From [Clostridium] aerotolerans DSM 5434 (GTDB lineage: Bacteria > Bacillota > Clostridia > Lachnospirales > Lachnospiraceae), in assembly GCF_000687555.1 (NCBI RefSeq), contig NZ_JHWJ01000005.1:186001-250000 (forward strand): a stretch of DNA of 64,000 bases, in the 5' to 3' direction. The position numbers were made by a program, and so were the translations under genes. The notes beneath the pieces are model-generated. The model saw only the letters and a list, made by a program, of their open reading frames with translations. It did no database searches and was not told where the DNA came from. Shown piece after piece: positions 52,212 to 62,448 of this stretch. Position 1 is the first letter of the stretch; every line of letters starts with the position of its first letter.

Positions 52212-53441
52212 TTAGCAGCCATCACTATATGTGCCCTTGGATTTCACCAGCTTTGGACGATATCCCTGGGAAGTCAGCGCTGCCATGATCGTATTCTTAT
52301 GATCCGTTCCAAACGCCTCAAGGGTAATGCGAAGCTCTACCGCAGAGTTTCTGTTGATGCTGATGAACTGGTTATGTTCCAGACGAATGACATTGCCCTG
52401 TTCCTTGGCAAGCAGAGCAGATACTTTTGCAAGCTCTCCTGGCTTGTCCGGAAGGAGAATGGAAACGGTAAAGATACGGTCTCTCTGAATTAATCCCAGC
52501 TGAACAATAGAAGCCATAGTAATGACATCCATATTTCCGCCGCTTAAAATAGAAACGATTTTCTTATTATCCACATTCATATGCTTTAATGCCGCAACCG
52601 TAAGAAGTCCAGAGTTCTCCACTACCATCTTATGATTTTCAACCATATCAAGGAATGCAACGATGAGTTCAGAATCTTCTATGCTGATGATTTCATCCAC
52701 ATTGTCCTGTATATAGGGAAAAAGCTTATCTCCCGGACATTTGACAGCAGTACCATCTGCGATTGTGTTGATGCTTGGAAGAGAAACCACCTTCCCCTGG
52801 CGTATGGATTCCTGCATACAGTTGGCTCCAGCCGGCTCTACCCCTATGATCTTAATCTTTGGATTTAACATCTTGGCAAGAGTGGATACTCCTGTGCACA
52901 ATCCGCCGCCACCGATGGGGACCAGAATATAATCAACGGTTGGAAGCTCTTTGACAATCTCCATGGCGATGCTTCCCTGTCCGGCAGCAATGTCCAAATC
53001 ATTAAATGGGTGAACAAATGTGAGTCCCCGCTCTTCTGCCACCTTGTAGGCGTGATCACATGCTTCATCAAAAACATCGCCTTCCAGAATTACTTCAGCG
53101 CCATACCCTTTTGTTCTGTTTACCTTCATAAGAGGTGTGGTAGTTGGCATAACAATCGTAGCAGGGATACCAGCTAACTTTGCCGCATAGGCGACACCCT
53201 GGGCATGATTGCCGGCAGAAGCGGTAATCAGACCTCTTGATTTTTCGTCCTCCGATAAAGTGCTGATCTTATAATACGCCCCGCGAACCTTGTAGGCTCC
53301 GGTATACTGCATATTCTCCGGCTTAAAATACACCTTGTTCCCGGTCTGGGCAGAGAAGTACTCACTGTATACCAGCTTAGTTTCCAGAGTTACCTTACTT
53401 ACGACTTCTGATGCTTCTTCGAACTTTTCCAATGTCAACAT
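52212..53441 (-). CDS. ilvA: Threonine ammonia-lyase (threonine deaminase)
   Basis: 409-residue PLP enzyme that converts threonine to 2-oxobutyrate, the entry to isoleucine synthesis or to propionate-forming catabolism. The PLP lysine is K51 (GAYKVRGA), the phosphate loop is IPIGGGGLCTG, and the C-terminal region (about 325-405) is an ACT-like domain of the short form. One ACT module fits the catabolic/TdcB-like class, so feedback type is uncertain. It lies 3 nt after ftsY, an unusual but tight linkage. Confidence 0.93.
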   Translation of the reverse strand: MLTLEKFEEASEVVSKVTLETKLVYSEYFSAQTGNKVYFKPENMQYTGAYKVRGAYYKISTLSEDEKSRGLITASAGNHAQGVAYAAKLAGIPATIVMPTTTPLMKVNRTKGYGAEVILEGDVFDEACDHAYKVAEERGLTFVHPFNDLDIAAGQGSIAMEIVKELPTVDYILVPIGGGGLCTGVSTLAKMLNPKIKIIGVEPAGANCMQESIRQGKVVSLPSINTIADGTAVKCPGDKLFPYIQDNVDEIISIEDSELIVAFLDMVENHKMVVENSGLLTVAALKHMNVDNKKIVSILSGGNMDVITMASIVQLGLIQRDRIFTVSILLPDKPGELAKVSALLAKEQGNVIRLEHNQFISINRNSAVELRITLEAFGTDHKNTIMAALTSQGYRPKLVKSKGTYSDGC

Positions 53442-53444
53442 ATT

Positions 53445-54386
53445 TTAAGCCTCTACTTTCTCATCTGCGTGAAACAATGCATTCACAAACTCGTTTGCAT
53501 TGAACTTCTGTAAGTCATCGATTTTCTCCCCAACACCAATATATTTTACAGGAATGCCAAGCTCAGACTGAATGGCAACAGCAATTCCTCCTTTTGCAGT
53601 ACCATCGAGTTTAGTCAGGATGATTCCAGTAATATCGGCAACCTCCATAAACTGTCTGGCCTGAACAAGTGCATTCTGTCCGGTGGTTCCATCTAAGACC
53701 ACCAGAGTTTCCCGGTAGGCATCCGGATATTCCTTATCAATGATCCGGTTGATTTTCTTAAGCTCCTCCATAAGATTTTTCTTGTTATGGAGGCGCCCTG
53801 CCGTATCACAGATGAGAATATCTGCCTGTCTGGACTTTGCCGCAGCCACTGCATCGTATACAACGGCGGCCGGGTCTGAGCCTTCCTGCTGGGCAATGAT
53901 ATCCACATTGGCTCTTCTGGCCCATTCTGTAAGCTGTTCAATGGCGGCAGCACGGAAGGTATCAGCGGCTGCAACAATGACTTTTTTCCCGTCGTCCTTC
54001 ATCTGACCTGCCAGCTTTCCAACGGAAGTGGTTTTCCCTACTCCATTGACGCCGATGACAAGGAGCACGGATTTGCGGTTCTCAAATTCATATGCATTTT
54101 CGCCAAGGTCCATCTGCTCTCTGATGCTGTCCATCAGAAGCTCCTTGCATTCGGAAGGATCTTTAATTCCGTTCTCTTTCACTTTCTTTTTTAGATCTTC
54201 AACAATAGACATGGTGGTCTGGATGCCCAGATCTCCCATGATGAGAATTTCTTCAATCTCTTCATAAAACTCATCATCAATCGCCGAGAAGCCGCTGAAA
54301 ATGGAATCCACGCCGGCGATAATGTTATCCCTTGTCTTTTGAAGTCCAGCAACCAGCTTCCCAAAAAATCCCTTTTTCTCACTCAT
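53445..54386 (-). CDS. ftsY: Signal recognition particle receptor FtsY
   Basis: 313-residue SRP-receptor GTPase at the membrane that receives ribosome-SRP complexes for co-translational insertion. The N-domain is short (about 1-95), as in Gram-positives. The G-domain shows GVNGVGKTTSVGKLA (P-loop), AADTFRAAAIEQL, DTAGRLHNKKNLM, TKLDGTAKGG and YIGVGEKIDDLQKF. It follows smc by 11 nt. Confidence 0.97.
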   Translation of the reverse strand: MSEKKGFFGKLVAGLQKTRDNIIAGVDSIFSGFSAIDDEFYEEIEEILIMGDLGIQTTMSIVEDLKKKVKENGIKDPSECKELLMDSIREQMDLGENAYEFENRKSVLLVIGVNGVGKTTSVGKLAGQMKDDGKKVIVAAADTFRAAAIEQLTEWARRANVDIIAQQEGSDPAAVVYDAVAAAKSRQADILICDTAGRLHNKKNLMEELKKINRIIDKEYPDAYRETLVVLDGTTGQNALVQARQFMEVADITGIILTKLDGTAKGGIAVAIQSELGIPVKYIGVGEKIDDLQKFNANEFVNALFHADEKVEA

Positions 54387-54397
54387 AGTCGGTCTCC

Positions 54398-57300
54398 TTA
54401 ACTTTCTAGATCTTCCTCAATCAGATTTACTGATACAAGCGTTGAAACGCCTTTCTCCTGCATGGTAATACCAAACAGGCGGTCCGCAGATACCATAGTA
54501 CCACGTCTATGTGTAATTACAATGAACTGCGTATATTTCGTCAGCTTATGAAGGTATTTTGCAAAACGGTCTACGTTAGAATCATCCAGTGCCGCCTCAA
54601 TCTCATCCAAAAGACAGAATGGGGATGGCTTTAAGTTCTGAATGGCAAACAGTAAGGCAATGGCAGTCAGCGCCTTTTCCCCACCAGAAAGCTGCATCAT
54701 GTTCTGAAGCTTCTTTCCTGGCGGCTGGGAGATAATCTGGATTCCTGCTTCCAGGATGTCTTCATCTTCCACCAGCTCTAAGGTTCCGCGGCCGCCTCCG
54801 AACAGTTCTTTAAATACCTTATCAAATTCTGCCCGGATTTCCCGGAATTTTTCCTCAAACTGCTTTCTCATTCCAGAATCCAGCTCATCTATGATCTTTA
54901 ACAGAGTTCCCTCTGCTGATACAAGATCATCATGCTGAGTCTTCATAAACTCATATCGTTCTGAAACTTCCTTATAATCTTCAATGGCATTGACATTGAC
55001 ATTGCCAAGCTTTCGAATCTCATCCTTTAAAGATGCGATCATCCGCTTAATGTCCGGAAGAGACGTCCATTCATGATTCCTTAGTGCCTCAGCGGAAGAG
55101 AAGGTCAGTTCATATTCGTTCCACATATAGTTTACGTGGCCTTCCATTCGTTCATTCAGCTTTTCTTTCTGGCTTTGGAGCCGGAATAGTTCCTTATCCA
55201 AAAGACCGATACGGCCGGTGAGCTCTTCCCTGGTCCGAAACAGTTCTTTCTGCTCCTTTGACTTTAACTCCTTTTTACCTGCCTTATCCGCAATCGACTG
55301 TTCCAATTCTTCCCCACGGGACTTTTCTTTATGGATCTGACCCTTTAAAAGCTCAATCTCTTTTTCCTTTTCCCCTACAATGAGCTGGGAATCATCGGAA
55401 CCGTTTGTGAGTCCCAAAAGTTCTTCTTCCAGCCGCCGTATCTCTTCTTTGATACGCTTTATATTCTCCTGCTCAAAATCATCCTTCTGTTTTAAACCTG
55501 AGGCTTCAAGCTGTACGGCAGATAAATTTCTGTAAAACTGTTCTCTGTCTGACTTAGCCTTTTCCAGACCGGAATTTAAAAGCTCCAGTTCTTCACCAGT
55601 ATCCCGGTTCTGCTTTTCCAGAGTTTTCACCGCAGTAAGAAGCTCTTGCTGGCTTCCTCCGATTTCCCGGATCTGTGCCTCCAGCTGAACATTCTCCCGT
55701 TCCAGATCTCCGTAGGATTCCCGGATTTCTGTCTTTTTATCTTCGATTCTCTTAAGATTGATGCGAACGGTATTCTGTTTTAAATAAAGACTCTGCTTTT
55801 CTCCCCGGATTCGGTCCAGCTCTTCCTTGCTTTCCGCTAAAAGACCTTCATTCATCACCAGCTCTTTTTCCAGCTGTTCCACATCGCTTAGAGCCTTGGT
55901 GCAGCGTTCTTCCAGTTCTTCGATCTCTCTTTTTCGTCCAAGAAGGTTACTTGTGTTTTTAAATGCACCACCGGTCATGGAACCGCCTGCACTTAAAAGC
56001 TCTCCTTCCAGGGTGACGATACGAAGGGAGTACTGGAATTTCTTAGCTAGGGCAATGGCATTGTCAATGGTGTCTACCACCACCACGCGGCCCAGAAGAT
56101 AATTCATCAGGCCTTCGTACTGCTTGTCTGCTTCCACCAGAGTATTGGCAAGACCAAGAACACCTGGTTCTAAAAGAGCCTTTTCCTGGGAAAAGGAATT
56201 CTTGCTTGATATACTTGTAAGAGGTAAAAAGGTAGCCCGGCCGAACCGGTTCTTTTTTAAATATTCAATCAACTGCTTGGCAGTCTGGTCTGAATCCGTA
56301 ACAATATTTTGGATGCTTCCGCCCAGAGCGGTCTCAACGGCAATTTCATACTGTTTCGGCACTGTAATTAAATCTGCCACAACGCCGTGAATGCCCTTAA
56401 TCCGGTCTCGGACTTCCATTACCTTACGGATGCTTCCGCCATAACCTTCATACCGTTCTGCAAGGTTTCTTAAGGACTCAAGCTTCGTATAGCTGGTATG
56501 ATACTCCTGCTGTTTGTCGTTTAAGTTCTTATTCAGCCGTTTGACCTGGGCTTCCAGCTCCTCTGTCCTGCTTTCGCATAAAGACTGGGCTTCATCCCGC
56601 TGTGATATTCCCTCATCGATTTCATCTGCTTCTTTTTTCAGATTTAAAAGCAGCTCATCCTGCTCGGATTCGTCACTTTTAAATTTCAAAAGCTTCTGAC
56701 ATACTTCGGAACGGCGGACATTGACCTGTTCAAGCATGGCTTCATACCGCTGCTGTCTGGCAGTCAGGGATCCTTTGTCATTTAAAAGATCCATCATACG
56801 GCCTTTGCCTTCGTCCAGCTTTTGTTCAAAGGAGCGGATTTTTTCATCCTCTGCAGTGAGAATCCCTTCCGCTTCCTTTAGTTTCTCCAGAGCTGCGTTT
56901 ACCTGGCTGGCAATATCTGCACGCGCCTGCTGGTAGGAAACCTCCTGTTCCTGCCTGGAAGCGATCTCCGTATGTATGGTTTTAATACGGCCTGCAATAT
57001 GCTCTGCGTTCATACGCTCCGTATTAATCTGCTCCTTCAATACGTTAATTCGGCCTTCCAGACCGCTGATCTCCATATTGGAACTGTTTTTTTCATTCCG
57101 CAGGGCATTAATGGCCTCATCCAGTTCCGTTAAGTATGTATCAAGGGCATCGTATTGCTCTTTGATTCCCTCGGAAATCGTCTTTGCATCTTCCAAATCT
57201 TTGGCTACGATGTTTTCCTTGTCTTCACTTTCTTTTATCTGAAGTCTGAGTCCCTCAGTCTCCATTAAAAACTGGTTCACATCGTATTTTTTTAATTCCT

Positions 57301-57958
57301 CTTTCAGTCGAAGGTATTCTTTTGCTGCTTCGGATTGTCTGGCAAGAGGACCCACCTGCTTTTCTAGCTCCGTTAAAATATCATTGACACGGACCAGATT
57401 TTGTTTTTCATCCTCCAGTTTTTTCTGTGCGATTGCCTTACGGCGCTTGAATTTAACAATACCAGCCGCTTCATCGAACAATTCCCGGCGTTCCTCTGGT
57501 TTTCCGCTTAAGATTTTATCAATCTGACCCTGTCCGATAATGGAATACCCCTCTTTACCGATTCCAGTATCATAGAACAGTTCATTAATGTCTTTTAAAC
57601 GGCAGGCGCTGCCATTGATCATATACTCGCTTTCACCAGAACGGTAAACTCTTCTGGATACGGTTACCTGATCATAATCAATGGCAAGATGCTTGTCCGA
57701 ATTATCCAGGGTAATGGCAACATAAGCAAACCCCTGGGGCTTACGCTGCTCGGTTCCTGAAAAGATTACGTCCTGCATGCTGGAGCTTCGAAGCTGTTTT
57801 ACCTTCTGTTCTCCAAGCACCCAACGCACTGCATCGGCAACATTGCTTTTTCCGCTCCCATTAGGCCCCACAATGCCGGTAATTCCATTATGGAAATCAA
57901 ATACGATTTTATTGGCAAATGACTTAAAGCCCTGTATCTCAATACTTTTTAAATACAT
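54398..57958 (-). CDS. smc: Chromosome segregation protein SMC
   Basis: 1186-residue SMC ATPase, full length. The N-terminal head has GIVGPNGSGKSNVADAVRWVLGEQ (Walker A), coiled coils lie at about 165-500 and 670-1000, and a hinge spans about 510-650 (DLITVPKQYEIAVETALGGSIQNIV). The C-terminal head has LSGGEKALTAIALLFAI (signature) and FCLLDEIEAALDDSN (Walker B). It condenses and segregates the chromosome with ScpAB. Located between rnc and ftsY. Confidence 0.98.
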   Translation of the reverse strand: MYLKSIEIQGFKSFANKIVFDFHNGITGIVGPNGSGKSNVADAVRWVLGEQKVKQLRSSSMQDVIFSGTEQRKPQGFAYVAITLDNSDKHLAIDYDQVTVSRRVYRSGESEYMINGSACRLKDINELFYDTGIGKEGYSIIGQGQIDKILSGKPEERRELFDEAAGIVKFKRRKAIAQKKLEDEKQNLVRVNDILTELEKQVGPLARQSEAAKEYLRLKEELKKYDVNQFLMETEGLRLQIKESEDKENIVAKDLEDAKTISEGIKEQYDALDTYLTELDEAINALRNEKNSSNMEISGLEGRINVLKEQINTERMNAEHIAGRIKTIHTEIASRQEQEVSYQQARADIASQVNAALEKLKEAEGILTAEDEKIRSFEQKLDEGKGRMMDLLNDKGSLTARQQRYEAMLEQVNVRRSEVCQKLLKFKSDESEQDELLLNLKKEADEIDEGISQRDEAQSLCESRTEELEAQVKRLNKNLNDKQQEYHTSYTKLESLRNLAERYEGYGGSIRKVMEVRDRIKGIHGVVADLITVPKQYEIAVETALGGSIQNIVTDSDQTAKQLIEYLKKNRFGRATFLPLTSISSKNSFSQEKALLEPGVLGLANTLVEADKQYEGLMNYLLGRVVVVDTIDNAIALAKKFQYSLRIVTLEGELLSAGGSMTGGAFKNTSNLLGRKREIEELEERCTKALSDVEQLEKELVMNEGLLAESKEELDRIRGEKQSLYLKQNTVRINLKRIEDKKTEIRESYGDLERENVQLEAQIREIGGSQQELLTAVKTLEKQNRDTGEELELLNSGLEKAKSDREQFYRNLSAVQLEASGLKQKDDFEQENIKRIKEEIRRLEEELLGLTNGSDDSQLIVGEKEKEIELLKGQIHKEKSRGEELEQSIADKAGKKELKSKEQKELFRTREELTGRIGLLDKELFRLQSQKEKLNERMEGHVNYMWNEYELTFSSAEALRNHEWTSLPDIKRMIASLKDEIRKLGNVNVNAIEDYKEVSERYEFMKTQHDDLVSAEGTLLKIIDELDSGMRKQFEEKFREIRAEFDKVFKELFGGGRGTLELVEDEDILEAGIQIISQPPGKKLQNMMQLSGGEKALTAIALLFAIQNLKPSPFCLLDEIEAALDDSNVDRFAKYLHKLTKYTQFIVITHRRGTMVSADRLFGITMQEKGVSTLVSVNLIEEDLES

Positions 57959-58022
57959 AGTTCACGCCGACAGACTGTTAACGCCTGCCCTTTCTTCGTT
58001 TTTTGGACATGAAAACCCGCCA

Positions 58023-58718
58023 TTAACGCGCTTTCTCTTTTTTCAGTGCAAGAATACCATGGTAGGCCGCTACCTGCTCCGCTGCCTTTTTGGTTCTGCC
58101 GCTTCCCTGTCCGATGGCCTTATTTCCTATAAGAACCTGGGCTTCAAATAATTTGTTATGGTCTGGTCCTTCTTCCCGTAAAAGCTTGTAGGTCAGCGGT
58201 TCCTCTGTCTGGCTCTGTACAATCTCCTGCAAGATAGTCTTGCTATCATAAAAGAGCTGTTTGTGTTCCAGGTCATTCATAATAAAACGCAAAATGAACT
58301 CTTTTGCATTAGCAAAACCACCGTCCAGATAAATAGCCCCAATTAATGCTTCCATGGCATCAGACACGATGGAAGCCCGTCCTCTTCCTCCGGTCGCCTC
58401 TTCTCCCTTGCCTAAGAGAAGATATTCCCCAAGCTTTAATTCTTCCGCGCAGTATGCCAGTGTGGGTTCACAGACAATGCTTGCCCGAACCTTAGTTAAA
58501 TCACCCTCCGGCCTGTCCGGATATTTGTGATACAGGCAGTCGCTTGAAAATAATTCTAACACAGAATCTCCCAAAAACTCCAGCCGTTCGTTGCATTCCA
58601 GCTTGTTTAAGCGATGCTCGTTGGCATAGGAACTGTGAGTCATTGCCTGCGTCATCAGATGCTTGTCTGAAAAACGGTAGCCGATCCGTTCCTCCAGTTC
58701 TTTTAAATTTCTACTCAT
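58023..58718 (-). CDS. rnc: Ribonuclease III
   Basis: 231-residue double-strand-specific endoribonuclease. The catalytic domain signature is NERLEFLGDSVLEL with downstream E in DAMEALIGAIYLDGG. The double-stranded RNA-binding domain is at about residues 155-225 (FEAQVLIGNKAIGQGSGRTKKAAEQVAAYHGI). Processes rRNA. 64 nt before smc. A terminator lies between it and acpP. Confidence 0.97.
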   Translation of the reverse strand: MSRNLKELEERIGYRFSDKHLMTQAMTHSSYANEHRLNKLECNERLEFLGDSVLELFSSDCLYHKYPDRPEGDLTKVRASIVCEPTLAYCAEELKLGEYLLLGKGEEATGGRGRASIVSDAMEALIGAIYLDGGFANAKEFILRFIMNDLEHKQLFYDSKTILQEIVQSQTEEPLTYKLLREEGPDHNKLFEAQVLIGNKAIGQGSGRTKKAAEQVAAYHGILALKKEKAR

Positions 58719-58747
58719 ATAATCCCTCTTTCCCTATTATGAAAGAA

Positions 58748-58783
58748 GGTGCTGCTAAAAGACCCTACGGTTCCAGCAGCACC
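58748..58783 (-). terminator. Terminator between acpP and rnc
   Basis: GGTGCTGCT (58748-58756) pairs with AGCAGCACC (58775-58783). TTCTTTC follows on the minus strand. Confidence 0.82.
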
Positions 58784-58791
58784 CACATCTA

Positions 58792-59022
58792 TTAATTTAA
58801 AGCATTCTTGATCTGATCTACTGCATCGCTGACACTAACAATGTTTTCTGCCACTTCAGTTGGAATCTCAATATCAAATTCCTCTTCAATGCCCATAATG
58901 ATCTGGAACACATCAAGGGAGTCAGCTCCAAGATCATCCACAAATGTGGAGTTCAAGTTAACCTCATCCGGCTCAATATTTAATACCTCTGCAATAATAT
59001 TCTGTAACTTCTCAAATTCCAT
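58792..59022 (-). CDS. acpP: Acyl carrier protein
   Basis: 76 residues with the phosphopantetheine serine S35 in GADSLDVFQ and an acidic four-helix layout ([15 protein letters not shown] start, [24 protein letters not shown] end). Carries fatty-acyl chains. The longest frame begins 39 nt earlier, but AGAGGAAGG lies before the ATG at 59022, which gives the normal length. Follows plsX by 19 nt. Confidence 0.97.
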   Translation of the reverse strand: MEFEKLQNIIAEVLNIEPDEVNLNSTFVDDLGADSLDVFQIIMGIEEEFDIEIPTEVAENIVSVSDAVDQIKNALN

Positions 59023-59041
59023 TTCTTTTCCTTCCTCTCTC

Positions 59042-60058
59042 CTATTCTTTACTTCCTTCATTCACTGATTTAAGACTTTCTCTTATCTTATCATTAATTC
59101 CCTGTTCTTTGAAGGTTACACACTGAAGTATGGAGTTTTTTACTTCTACCGCTTTTGAATTACCGTGGGTTTTTACAACCAGACCGTTAAGTCCCAGAAG
59201 CGGTGCTCCGCCGTATTGGGATGCGTCAAATGATTTTAATGTTTCCTTCAAAGCGGGCTTTACTAGCAAAGCTCCTATCTTGCTCCTCAAGCTTCCCATC
59301 ATACCGCTTTTCACCTTGCCGATCAAGGTTGCGCCCACTCCTTCATAAAGCTTTAGGATTACATTTCCTACAAATGCTTCACAGACAATAACGTCTGCTC
59401 CGCCGCGGGGAATCTCCCTTGCTTCAATGCTTCCGGTAAAATTGATGTCTTCACATTCTTTTAACAGTGGAAAGGTTTCTTTTACAAGCGCGTTTCCCTT
59501 TTCCTCTTCTGCGCCGATATTGACTATGGCTACTCTGGGGTTTTTAATCCCCATAACGTGCTCCATATAAATGGAACCCATTCTTGCGAACTGTACCAGA
59601 TGTGACGATCTGGCATCTACATTGGCTCCGCAGTCAATCAGCAGGGAAACTCCTTTTTCTGTAGGAATTAACGGAGCGAGCGGCGGTCTTTCCACGCCCT
59701 TAATCCGGCCGACAATTACCTGACCGCCAACTAAGATGGCGCCCGAGCTGCCTGCCGATACAAATGCATCCGCTTCCTTTTGTTTTACCAGATTCATTCC
59801 CACAACAATAGAAGAATCTTTCTTCTTTCGTATAGCATTAACCGGAGATTCTTCCGTCTCGATTACCTCTGATGCATTTACAATCTGTATCTGTTCTTTC
59901 TGATATTGATGCTTTGAAAGTTCTTCTGATACAATCTGCTCTTTCCCTACTAAGAGAACCTGGATCCCTTTATTCGCATTCACAGCCGCCACAGCACCTG
60001 CTACCATCTCTGCTGGCGCATAGTCTCCACCCATGGCATCTACAGCTACTTTAATCAT
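59042..60058 (-). CDS. plsX: Phosphate acyltransferase PlsX
   Basis: 338-residue enzyme that makes acyl-phosphate from acyl-ACP for phospholipid synthesis. It starts [18 protein letters not shown], and has [36 protein letters not shown] and [19 protein letters not shown] blocks with [33 protein letters not shown] use the ATG at 60058; an adjacent ATG at 60061 is too close to the GGGG ribosome site, and the longest frame (60169) lies within the promoter. No fapR gene is nearby. Confidence 0.96.
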   Translation of the reverse strand: MIKVAVDAMGGDYAPAEMVAGAVAAVNANKGIQVLLVGKEQIVSEELSKHQYQKEQIQIVNASEVIETEESPVNAIRKKKDSSIVVGMNLVKQKEADAFVSAGSSGAILVGGQVIVGRIKGVERPPLAPLIPTEKGVSLLIDCGANVDARSSHLVQFARMGSIYMEHVMGIKNPRVAIVNIGAEEEKGNALVKETFPLLKECEDINFTGSIEAREIPRGGADVIVCEAFVGNVILKLYEGVGATLIGKVKSGMMGSLRSKIGALLVKPALKETLKSFDASQYGGAPLLGLNGLVVKTHGNSKAVEVKNSILQCVTFKEQGINDKIRESLKSVNEGSKE

Positions 60059-60101
60059 CATGATTCCCCTTTCAAGTAATTCCTTAGATAATCTATTACA
60101 T

Positions 60102-60130
60102 AATATACTAAATATTATTCTATAAATCAA
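60102..60130 (-). promoter_or_regulatory. Sigma-A promoter of plsX
   Basis: On the minus strand TTGATT (60130-60125) and TATATT (60107-60102) are separated by 17 nt. No clear FapR palindrome was seen. Confidence 0.72.
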
Positions 60131-60174
60131 TAATAAATTGAGAAATTTAAAAGAGGAACGAAAAAACAAAATAA

Positions 60175-60189
60175 AGGATTCCGAATCCT
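60175..60189 (-). terminator. Short terminator after the MATE gene
   Basis: AGGATT-CCG-AATCCT is a short perfect stem, followed on the minus strand by TTATTTTGTTTTTT. Confidence 0.65.
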
Positions 60190-60223
60190 AGTATGCCCGC
60201 TTTTTACAAATGATTTTAATCTT

Positions 60224-61570
60224 TTAGGAAGTCAAATTTTTTTCTACCTTCTTCATAACAAAAATATAAGCAATGCCGGTAAATACTGCTGCGCTGACCC
60301 AGGCCGCCGGATCTCCTGCACAGGATAAGGGAAAGCTTAAGAAACGGATTGCAAATACTGCCATGATAAGGCGCGCTATGAGTTCTACCACGCCGCCCAT
60401 CATGGGAAGAAATCCGTACCCACAGCCCTGCATAGTATTTCTGAATATGAAAATCGTACTTAAGGGAATATAAAATAAAGCGCATAAATAAATATAAGTC
60501 TTTGCCCAGGGAAGCATTGCTGAAATATCCACATCACCGGAAAAGAACAGCCCAAGAGCGTGTGGCAGCGTAAGGCATACCGCAGCGGAGCTTACGATGG
60601 CATAGACAAATTCTGTGGAAAGTGCCAGCCGGACCCCTTTTCTGATTCTCTTAATATCCCCTTTTCCGTAATTCTGACCCGTATAAGTTGCCATGGTCTG
60701 ACCCATTGCCATCATTCCCTGCATGGCAATGTTCTGAAACTTGCTGGCTGCCGTAAAAGAGGCGACTGCCGTAGAACCAAATAAATTGATCGCAGACTGC
60801 ATGATCATGGTGCCGGAAGCCGTTATCCCGAATTGAAGAGCCATCGGGATTCCCACAGACAGCTGATGCCTTGTATCGCGAAAGCTCAGCTTCCAGTGGT
60901 GCGCGAATGGTGCAAGCGCCGGGACTTTCTTAAAAATGTAAATAAGGCAGAGTATGGCGGAAATTGCCTGCGATACATTGGTCGCCCAAGCCGAACCTGC
61001 CACCCCCCACTGAAAAACAATTACAAAAAGCAGATTAAGTAAAAGATTTAGTGCCGAGGAAAATGCCAGGAAATAAAGAGGAACTCTGCTGTTTCCCACG
61101 GCCCGTAAAAAAGAGGAAAACAGATTATAAAATACGTTTGCAACAATACCTATGCAAATGATTGATATATATGTCAATGCATCATTAAAAATATCATCCG
61201 GAGTGTTCATAAGTCTTAAAAGCGGCTTCATAAATAGAAGGCTGATCAATGTCATAAACACGATAACAAAAATAGATAATATCGTACCATTTGCCACAGA
61301 ATGCTTGGTCCCCTCCCTGTCGCCAGCTCCATACCTCTGGCTGGTAAGAACCGTAAAACCAGTACTCATTCCCTGGGAAAAACCAATCACTAAAAACATG
61401 ATAGTTCCTGTGGAACCAACTGCTGCCAGTGCACCTGGCCCTACAAAACGACCCACAATAATGGTATCCACCATATTATAAAGCTGCTGAAAAATATTAC
61501 CTAAAAATAGTGGCAGTGTAAATTTTAAGATAATTGGTAAGGGACTGCCTTTTGTCATATCTGTTTCCAT
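60224..61570 (-). CDS. MATE-family efflux transporter
   Basis: 448-residue multidrug and toxin extrusion transporter with about 12 hydrophobic helices, in two homologous halves. Family entry is TKGSPLPIILKFTLPLFLGNIFQQLYNMVDTIIVGRFVG, and the equivalent second-half segment is FRDTRHQLSVGIPMALQFGITASG. Exports cationic drugs, using Na+ or H+. The substrate is unknown. Own promoter and terminator, so probably monocistronic. Confidence 0.94.
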   Translation of the reverse strand: METDMTKGSPLPIILKFTLPLFLGNIFQQLYNMVDTIIVGRFVGPGALAAVGSTGTIMFLVIGFSQGMSTGFTVLTSQRYGAGDREGTKHSVANGTILSIFVIVFMTLISLLFMKPLLRLMNTPDDIFNDALTYISIICIGIVANVFYNLFSSFLRAVGNSRVPLYFLAFSSALNLLLNLLFVIVFQWGVAGSAWATNVSQAISAILCLIYIFKKVPALAPFAHHWKLSFRDTRHQLSVGIPMALQFGITASGTMIMQSAINLFGSTAVASFTAASKFQNIAMQGMMAMGQTMATYTGQNYGKGDIKRIRKGVRLALSTEFVYAIVSSAAVCLTLPHALGLFFSGDVDISAMLPWAKTYIYLCALFYIPLSTIFIFRNTMQGCGYGFLPMMGGVVELIARLIMAVFAIRFLSFPLSCAGDPAAWVSAAVFTGIAYIFVMKKVEKNLTS

Positions 61571-61624
61571 TGTTCTTTATCCTTCTTTGCTCATAAGTAT
61601 CCTGTTTTTTAGCAGTGCAAACGT

Positions 61625-61653
61625 ATTCTATCACGTTCCAATGGGCTTGTCAC
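61625..61653 (-). promoter_or_regulatory. Sigma-A promoter of the MATE gene
   Basis: On the minus strand GTGACA (61653-61648) and TAGAAT (61630-61625) are separated by 17 nt, about 55 nt before the start codon. Confidence 0.72.
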
Positions 61654-61679
61654 CGATATTTTATAATATAATGAAAAAA

Positions 61680-61714
61680 CAGCCACATCGCTTATGACTT
61701 AAGCCTTGTGACTG
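61680..61714 (-). terminator. Terminator after the YczE-like gene
   Basis: CAGCCACA (61680-61687) pairs with TGTGACTG (61707-61714), with inner GCTTA/TAAGC. Six T follow on the minus strand. Confidence 0.85.
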
Positions 61715-61733
61715 CATTTCCAATCCCTATTAT

Positions 61734-62396
61734 TTAGCTTTTTGCAGGTTTTAATTCCTTGTCATAAATATTACGGAACCAGCCTCCAAATTTCTTATTG
61801 ATAAAGTGAATGATATTTCCAATGGTAAAGAATGCGACAACCGTACCTATACCGATGCCGATGATGGTTCCGGTGGATATCATGCTGATGACAACAGTGA
61901 TTCCAAGCATAATACCGTCATAGAGCACTTTTGCACGTCCAAAAGGCAATTTTGTAATGGCAGAAAGGGCTTGTACTCCGCCATCAGGAGGATTTGGTAC
62001 AAAGTCCATATTAACCACCATACTGATACCGATTGCGATGCAAAGAATCGCTGATACCAGGAGCACGATTTTTATCATGATACTTGGATTTGATATGATT
62101 ATAAATTTATTATAAAAATCCACAATCCAGCCAAAAACAAAAGAAAAAGGAAACTGGAGAAGTACTTTGATTTTTATCTTACGATAAATGATGCACTGAA
62201 ATAATACGTCTGCCAGATAAACTACGGTACAGGCTGTTCCCAGTGTCATTGAGCTGATTTTGCTGATAACAAACGGAACGGAATTTGTTGTAGATACTCC
62301 AAGTAAGCATTTTGTGTTTAGTACGACTCCCAGTGCAAGTAAAAGAACCCCAATTACGTATACAGCGATGCGCTGTGCCATTTTAGTATAATTCAT
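61734..62396 (-). CDS. YczE/YitT-like integral membrane protein
   Basis: 220 residues with about five hydrophobic helices, starting MNYTKMAQRIAVYVIGVLLLALGVVLNTKCLLGVS. It has the PNPPDGGVQALSAITKLPFGRAKVLYDGIMLGIT loop, typical of the YczE/YyaS/YitT (DUF6198) group. Function of this group is unknown. The longest frame begins at 62504 inside the flavoprotein gene. I use the ATG at 62396 after AAAGGGG. It is 52 nt downstream of the flavoprotein gene, so the two are probably co-expressed. Confidence 0.85.
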   Translation of the reverse strand: MNYTKMAQRIAVYVIGVLLLALGVVLNTKCLLGVSTTNSVPFVISKISSMTLGTACTVVYLADVLFQCIIYRKIKIKVLLQFPFSFVFGWIVDFYNKFIIISNPSIMIKIVLLVSAILCIAIGISMVVNMDFVPNPPDGGVQALSAITKLPFGRAKVLYDGIMLGITVVISMISTGTIIGIGIGTVVAFFTIGNIIHFINKKFGGWFRNIYDKELKPAKS

Positions 62397-62448
62397 ATGA
62401 ATACCCCTTTTTTGTTGATATGAAATAGAATGAGATGAGACCGTTACT

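Noticed and set aside
59042-60169. Longer PlsX with an N-terminal membrane segment
   Set aside because: The extra residues come from reading through the promoter and leader; the standard start follows a good ribosome site.
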